A DNA stretch of 64,000 nt from Aureibaculum flavum. Its GTDB lineage: Bacteria; Bacteroidota; Bacteroidia; Flavobacteriales; Flavobacteriaceae. The notes under the pieces were generated by a model, which ran no database searches, was not told the origin of the DNA, and was given only the letters and a program-made list of their open reading frames with translations. Of this stretch, positions 59,690 to 64,000 are shown piece by piece; the first letter of the stretch is position 1; each line of letters begins with the position of its first letter. The position numbers were made by a program, and so were the translations under genes. Location: NCBI RefSeq assembly GCF_016406085.1, contig NZ_JAEHFJ010000011.1:1-64000 (forward strand), written 5' to 3'.

Positions 59690-60874
59690 ATGCAAACTAA
59701 AAGATTATTAATTCTTTCTATAAGTTCAGCTTTATTGCTGATGTCTTGTGCAGAAAAAGAAAAGTCAACAACTATAGTTGTTAAAAATTCGCTTGATATT
59801 GAGCGTACACATGAAACCTTAGCTTTTAGTAAATCAGAATTAAAAGTTGATGATTTTTCTAACATTGGTATTAAAGATGTAAAAACAGGAGAGCTTCAAG
59901 TTACCCAATTGGTAGATAATGATGATGACGGAGTAATGGACGATATTTTATTCCAACCTAAGGTTGGCCCAAATTCCGAAGTTTCTTACGAAGTTGTCAC
60001 GGTAACAGAAGCCGAAAAACCAACAGCAGATGAATTGTGTTATTCTCGTTTTGTGCCAGAAAGAACGGACGATTATGCTTGGGAAAACGACAGAGTTGCC
60101 TTTCGAGTTTACGGTCCAACGGCACAAAAAATGATTGAGGATAACGTGCCTGGAGGTACACTTTCTAGTGGAGTGGATGCATGGTTAAAAAGAGTAGAAT
60201 ATCCAATTATTAATAAATGGTATAAGAAAGATCTTGAAACCGAAGGGTCTTATCATGTAGATACTGGAGAAGGTTTAGATAATTTTCATGTAGGTGTAAG
60301 TCGTGGTGTTGGTGGTATTGCTGCTAAGATTGATAGCACATATTATTACTCTAAAAATTATACTAAATGGCGTACAATTACTACTGGTCCAATAAGAACG
60401 AGTTTTTATTTGGAGGTTGCTACTTGGAATGCTGCCGGAAAATCGATAAAAGAATCTAAAGTTATTAGTTTAGATTTAGGTAATAATTTTTCAAAATTCG
60501 TGGTTTCTTTAGAAGGTCTTGATACTGTTTCAGTAGGTTTAACCCTACATGAAAAAGATGGTGTAGTTTCAGGTAATACTGATAATGGTTGGGTTAGTTA
60601 TTGGGAACCTCATGGTGATTCTGAAATTGGCACTGCTATTGTTGCTCCTAAAAGTACGTTTCTTAGTTTCGAAAAATATGATACAGAATTAATTGATGAA
60701 AGTAATGCATATGCAAACCTTAAAGTAAATAATAACGAAGTGACTTATTATGCAGGTTTTGGTTGGAAAAAAAGTGGTCAATTTAAAACGAAACAAGAGT
60801 GGGAAAGTTATCTAAACACTTTTGCTAAGCAAATAAATACACCCTTAGAAGTGGAGGTTCAATTGGCCAAATAA
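59690..60874 (+). CDS. DUF4861 family lipoprotein
   Basis: 394 residues. Lipoprotein signal MQTKRLLILSISSALLLMSC (Cys at 20). The body is the DUF4861 fold, beta-rich (AFRVYGPTAQKMIEDNVPGG, RGVGGIAAKIDSTYYYSKNY, GPIRTSFYLEVATWN, YYAGFGWKKSGQF). These proteins sit in polysaccharide-lyase and uronate clusters and may be carbohydrate-active or sugar-binding proteins. The function has not been established to my knowledge. The kduI-kduD-DUF4861 operon ends with the terminator at 60921. Confidence 0.92.
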   Translation: MQTKRLLILSISSALLLMSCAEKEKSTTIVVKNSLDIERTHETLAFSKSELKVDDFSNIGIKDVKTGELQVTQLVDNDDDGVMDDILFQPKVGPNSEVSYEVVTVTEAEKPTADELCYSRFVPERTDDYAWENDRVAFRVYGPTAQKMIEDNVPGGTLSSGVDAWLKRVEYPIINKWYKKDLETEGSYHVDTGEGLDNFHVGVSRGVGGIAAKIDSTYYYSKNYTKWRTITTGPIRTSFYLEVATWNAAGKSIKESKVISLDLGNNFSKFVVSLEGLDTVSVGLTLHEKDGVVSGNTDNGWVSYWEPHGDSEIGTAIVAPKSTFLSFEKYDTELIDESNAYANLKVNNNEVTYYAGFGWKKSGQFKTKQEWESYLNTFAKQINTPLEVEVQLAK

Positions 60875-60920
60875 GCGTTGAATAAATAAATTATCATTAG
60901 AGATTATTTCAAGAAATATT

Positions 60921-60950
60921 AAAAAACCTAGACATTCGTCTAGGTTTTTT
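60921..60950 (+). terminator. Terminator of the kduI-kduD-DUF4861 operon
   Basis: AAAAAACCTAGAC (60921-60933) pairs with GTCTAGGTTTTTT (60938-60950), loop ATTC. The remaining 140 nt to the GH20 stop codon show nothing distinct. Confidence 0.85.
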
Positions 60951-61090
60951 ATTCTTAAATATGAAACATATCATCTGTTCGTTAGATTTCAAGAATTTGT
61001 TTATATATAATTGTTTAGCGTATGTGAGTTATTCTCTTGTGTTAGTAAAATATTTTTATAGAATTATGTTTCCTTAATTAGTGAGAATTA

Positions 61091-62701
61091 CTAATCTAAT
61101 CCTTCATGATAATTAATACCTGATTGACGCCACCTTTCTTCAAGTTGAATTAAAGCTTGAGTAAAGTTTTTGTAATTTTTATTGGCCTTTTGTGTCCAAC
61201 CTACTTCAGCATATGCTGCTATTCTCGGATAAATTTGCTGCTCCATTTGTTTTACGGTCGGAATCCATTCACTCCACATTTGACAGCCAGAACCTAATAT
61301 TTTATTAGTGTATTTTGCATCTAAACCTTCAGGTATTGGGTCAAATGAATAGGCTTTTGAGAGCGGTAATGATTTATAATTATAGTCAAGATAGGTCATC
61401 GAATGCAAAGAGTTAACCACTTCATGTCCATTAGTCACCGCTTTATTAACCAAATCTAGGCTTCCTTTCCAAAAATGAATAATAGCAGTTTTCGATAGCT
61501 TCTCTTTAACTTCCATATTATTCTCTTTATCCCATTCATGCACATTATCTCCTAGTATCTCATTCCATCCCATCATACGATGGTCATTTTCTTCGATGAA
61601 TTTCGAAATTTGATTAGTGAAAAATATTTGAAGATCGGCGGGAGATACTAAGCCTTCTTTTTTAATCTTATCTTGTATGTCTTTTGATTTCTCCCAAGTT
61701 TCAAACTTTACTTCGTCACCGCCAATATGAACAATATTACTAGGAAAAAGGTCAAAGACTTCTGTTAATACATCTTTTAAGAATTCATTTACTTTAGGGT
61801 CTGCTAAATTGAAAGAATCATCCAATTTACCAAATTCTTGTGTAACTTCTGTTGTCGTTCCTAAAATACCAAGCCAAGGATAGGAAGCTATTGCTGCTGT
61901 AGCATGCCCAGGCATTTCAATTTCAGGTATAATTGTAATGTGTCGTTCCTCTGCATATTTAATGATTTCTTTAATTTGCTCTTGTGTGTAAAAACCTGCG
62001 TGTGGTTTACCAACTCTTTCTGGGCTTTTTCTACTTAATTGAGTATCCTTTCTATAGCTACCGATTTTGGTCAGGTTAGGGTATTTTTTTATTTCAATTC
62101 GCCAGCCCTGATCATCTGTTAAATGCCAATGAAAAACATTCATTTTTATAAGGGCCATTTGATCGAGTAACTTTTTTACGGGGTCAGAACCTTTAAAATG
62201 ACGCGACTCATCTAACATAAAAGCTCTCCAAGGAAAACGGGGCTTATCTTTTATTGCTACAACAGGAATTGCTACTGTTTTATTTAGAAATTTAGTTGTT
62301 TCAAAATTAGTAGGTAATAATTGTCTAAAAGATTGAATTCCGTAAAACAACCCAGTACTTGTAGCACTTTCAATCTGAATGTTTTTAGTTGTCGTTTTTA
62401 ATTGATAACCTTCCTTACCTAATTCTTTTTCAAGTTCTGGATTTATTATTAATTGAATACCATTACCTTTTTCTTTAAGCTTAGGTTTTTTATGAAAACC
62501 TTTTTCAAGAATAGAGGCAAGTAATACTGCTGAATTTTCACTGTCTTTACCATATACAATTTTAGTCTTACTTGTTAAAACGAAAGATCCTTCTCCAGTG
62601 GAGATTTCCATAGGACGAGGAATTATATTCATTTGAGCATTTGATACAGCAATAAAAAGAAGAAATAATGCAGTCGTAAATTTTATTTTTAATGTATTCA
62701 T
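61091..62701 (-). CDS. Beta-N-acetylhexosaminidase (GH20)
   Basis: 536 residues. A signal peptide (KIKFTTALFLLFIAVSNAQ) is followed by the GH20 N-domain (MNIIPRPMEISTGEGSFV) and the TIM-barrel catalytic domain, with the acid/base pair in HIGGDEV, the entry RHFKGSD, NVFHWHLTDDQGWRIEIKKYP, IIPEIEMPGH and NNSLHSM-like positions. It removes terminal GlcNAc or GalNAc residues outside the cytoplasm. It is 18 nt downstream of nagA in the same operon, so it produces the substrate for the pathway. Confidence 0.96.
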   Translation of the reverse strand: MNTLKIKFTTALFLLFIAVSNAQMNIIPRPMEISTGEGSFVLTSKTKIVYGKDSENSAVLLASILEKGFHKKPKLKEKGNGIQLIINPELEKELGKEGYQLKTTTKNIQIESATSTGLFYGIQSFRQLLPTNFETTKFLNKTVAIPVVAIKDKPRFPWRAFMLDESRHFKGSDPVKKLLDQMALIKMNVFHWHLTDDQGWRIEIKKYPNLTKIGSYRKDTQLSRKSPERVGKPHAGFYTQEQIKEIIKYAEERHITIIPEIEMPGHATAAIASYPWLGILGTTTEVTQEFGKLDDSFNLADPKVNEFLKDVLTEVFDLFPSNIVHIGGDEVKFETWEKSKDIQDKIKKEGLVSPADLQIFFTNQISKFIEENDHRMMGWNEILGDNVHEWDKENNMEVKEKLSKTAIIHFWKGSLDLVNKAVTNGHEVVNSLHSMTYLDYNYKSLPLSKAYSFDPIPEGLDAKYTNKILGSGCQMWSEWIPTVKQMEQQIYPRIAAYAEVGWTQKANKNYKNFTQALIQLEERWRQSGINYHEGLD

Positions 62702-62719
62702 ATTTTTTAGGCAAGATAT

Positions 62720-63877
62720 TTAGTTGTTATCAGAATTAGAAAAAACTAGTTTCCCAGATTTAATGGTTTTTATAATTTTTAAAGTGTCACCGTCTTTTTT
62801 AAAGACGACAAGGTCTGCAGGGTGTTCTATTTGTAAGTAATTTGTAGAGCTACCAAATAACAATTCGGTTGGTTTTAATGAGGCCATATTCCAAGCTTCA
62901 GGTAATGCTAAAATTTGCTTCTTTATTAATTGATTAACACACCAAAGTAAGGATTGAGCTGAACCTGCAAGCATTTTTGGACTGTTTTTCATAAACAATC
63001 TACCGTTAGAATCAAGTTCAACGTCACCACCAATATGAGCCTTATACGTTCCCGGTAAAAGGTCTGCATAAGATGTAGCGTCACTTACCAATATACTCTT
63101 ATTAGGTTTTGTTTTTATAAAGATTTTTAAAAGTGAATCTGGTAAATGAAAACCATCGGCAATTAATGATGACCAAAGATCATCTGAGGCCAATTGTTCC
63201 ATAACATAATTTGAATGACGAGGCAACATAGCGTGTGATGCATTACCTAAATGTGTAGACATGCTTGCACCTGCTTCAATAGCATCATTTATTTGTTTTG
63301 CAGAAGCAGCGGTATGTCCGATAGAAACAATAACTCCAGTATCTACGCATTTTTTAATAAAAGCAGTGGATTCTGACCATTCTGGTGATAATGTGATAAT
63401 TTTAATTCTATTTCCTGAAGCTTTTTGCCATTTAGAAAATAAGTCCCAGTCTGGAGCCTTTATAAACTCCTTTGAATGTGCACCTCTAGGACCATCTTCC
63501 ATAGATAAAAATGGACCTTCTAGATGTATACCACCAACACATGCATTTACATCCGTAAAGCTGTCACAAGCCTTCGCTATAACTTTCAATAATGATTCGG
63601 TAGCAATATTACTATTACTAATTACAGTAGGGTAGTAGGTGGTAATTCCTTTTTCAAGGAGAATTTGCGTTAATGTTTTAAGGTCAGCAATAGTTAATCC
63701 TATTGTATTAAAGTCGATTCCTTTAAATCCATTAATTTGTAGATCAACTAAGCCCGGGGCAATGTAATATGATGTGTCTAATTGCTCTTTACCTACCGTT
63801 ATATTGTCTATATATCCATTTTTTATATGAACACTAATAGGTTTGTTCGTTCTATAATCTAATGCTTCAATCGTCAT
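62720..63877 (-). CDS. nagA: N-acetylglucosamine-6-phosphate deacetylase
   Basis: 385 residues of the amidohydrolase superfamily. The metal and active-site parts are APGLVDLQINGFKGIDFN, GIHLEGPFLS, IGHTAASAKQI, STHLGNASHAMLP and ILVSDATSYADLLPG. NagA makes glucosamine 6-phosphate and acetate. It supplies NagB. Its start is 3 nt downstream of the stop of the transporter fragment, so the operon order is transporter, nagA, GH20. Confidence 0.96.
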   Translation of the reverse strand: MTIEALDYRTNKPISVHIKNGYIDNITVGKEQLDTSYYIAPGLVDLQINGFKGIDFNTIGLTIADLKTLTQILLEKGITTYYPTVISNSNIATESLLKVIAKACDSFTDVNACVGGIHLEGPFLSMEDGPRGAHSKEFIKAPDWDLFSKWQKASGNRIKIITLSPEWSESTAFIKKCVDTGVIVSIGHTAASAKQINDAIEAGASMSTHLGNASHAMLPRHSNYVMEQLASDDLWSSLIADGFHLPDSLLKIFIKTKPNKSILVSDATSYADLLPGTYKAHIGGDVELDSNGRLFMKNSPKMLAGSAQSLLWCVNQLIKKQILALPEAWNMASLKPTELLFGSSTNYLQIEHPADLVVFKKDGDTLKIIKTIKSGKLVFSNSDNN

Positions 63878-63880
63878 AAT

Positions 63881-64000
63881 TTACCCGTTTTTTGAACCTT
63901 TAATTAAGTTGGAATGTAAGTCCTTTACTTTTTGCGGCACAGCTTCTTTATTAAAAAGACCAATTACAATAAAAAGTACTAAGGAAGCCAAAATAGGGGC
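63881..64000 (-). CDS. Membrane transporter, C-terminal fragment (runs off the window)
   Basis: The last 39 codons of a minus-strand gene. A membrane helix APILASLVLFIVIGLFN is followed by a polar end that stops with KGSKNG. This is the usual end of a multipass transporter, probably a sugar transporter (MFS or sodium-symporter type) feeding nagA. The family cannot be told from this piece. Confidence 0.6.
   Translation of the reverse strand, partial: APILASLVLFIVIGLFNKEAVPQKVKDLHSNLIKGSKNG

Overview
The window looks like a chromosome segment of a (probably marine) member of the Flavobacteriaceae, phylum Bacteroidota. The base composition is low in G+C. Starts lack Shine-Dalgarno sequences and follow A-rich stretches. 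Several promoters fit the Bacteroidota form TTG-N19-21-TAnnTTTG. Many families are typical of the group: DUF2723, DUF3570/DUF4266, a NagB fused to a PIG-L domain, an OlsF-type fused acyltransferase, DUF3127 and DUF4861. I see no transposase, prophage, CRISPR array or rRNA operon. This is mostly core chromosome with a few lineage-specific islands.

Layout. 1-3500: start of a DUF2723 membrane protein, tRNA-Gln, a LacI-type regulator and two tandem universal stress proteins. 3559-8320: rimP-nusA-infB, behind a leader that carries a terminator-like hairpin. 8335-11409: a lipoprotein and a two-gene operon of a cytoplasmic trypsin-like protease with a partner of unknown function. 11616-16129: M1 aminopeptidase, subtilisin-like lipoprotein and metallo-beta-lactamase-fold hydrolase. 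16269-16794: five 88-bp tandem repeats made from the 3' end of tRNA-Cys, next to the intact tRNA-Cys. 16850-29658: housekeeping metabolism (folB, a glutamate-synthase-like flavoprotein, fbp, two aspartokinases, ornithine-lipid acyltransferase, gpsA, lgt, fabD).

29776-34220: a queuosine-precursor-type transporter, then an operon reading lipoprotein, 7TM protein, histidine-kinase remnant, second 7TM protein, histidine kinase, NarL-type response regulator. 34605-43050: DoxX/CMD pair with an AraC regulator, purK, greA (also with a terminator-like leader hairpin), HIT protein, orphan sensor kinase and flavin reductase. 43204-53724: aat, MazG-like protein, deoC, a sortilin-type repeat protein, aroA, the thioredoxin-ApbE-DUF4266-DUF3570 cluster and a small unknown. 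53812-64000: amino-sugar and unsaturated-uronate catabolism (nagB, sugar kinase, LacI regulator, kduI, kduD, DUF4861, GH20 hexosaminidase, nagA, transporter end). A perfect 32-bp palindrome lies between the divergent LacI gene and kduI.

The most interesting connection is regulatory. A 16-17-bp motif of the form CCCC(C)TRTAAWTT-GGGG lies about 100-125 bp upstream of three gene starts: the lipoprotein at 8985, the protease/partner operon at 11409, and the lipoprotein that opens the 7TM-kinase-regulator operon at 34100. In the first two it sits exactly 46 nt from a shared -7-like element, CATCTTTG on the coding strand. I infer that the NarL-type regulator encoded at 30465-31100 binds this motif, controls its own operon, and drives the lipoprotein and the intracellular protease pair as a small regulon.
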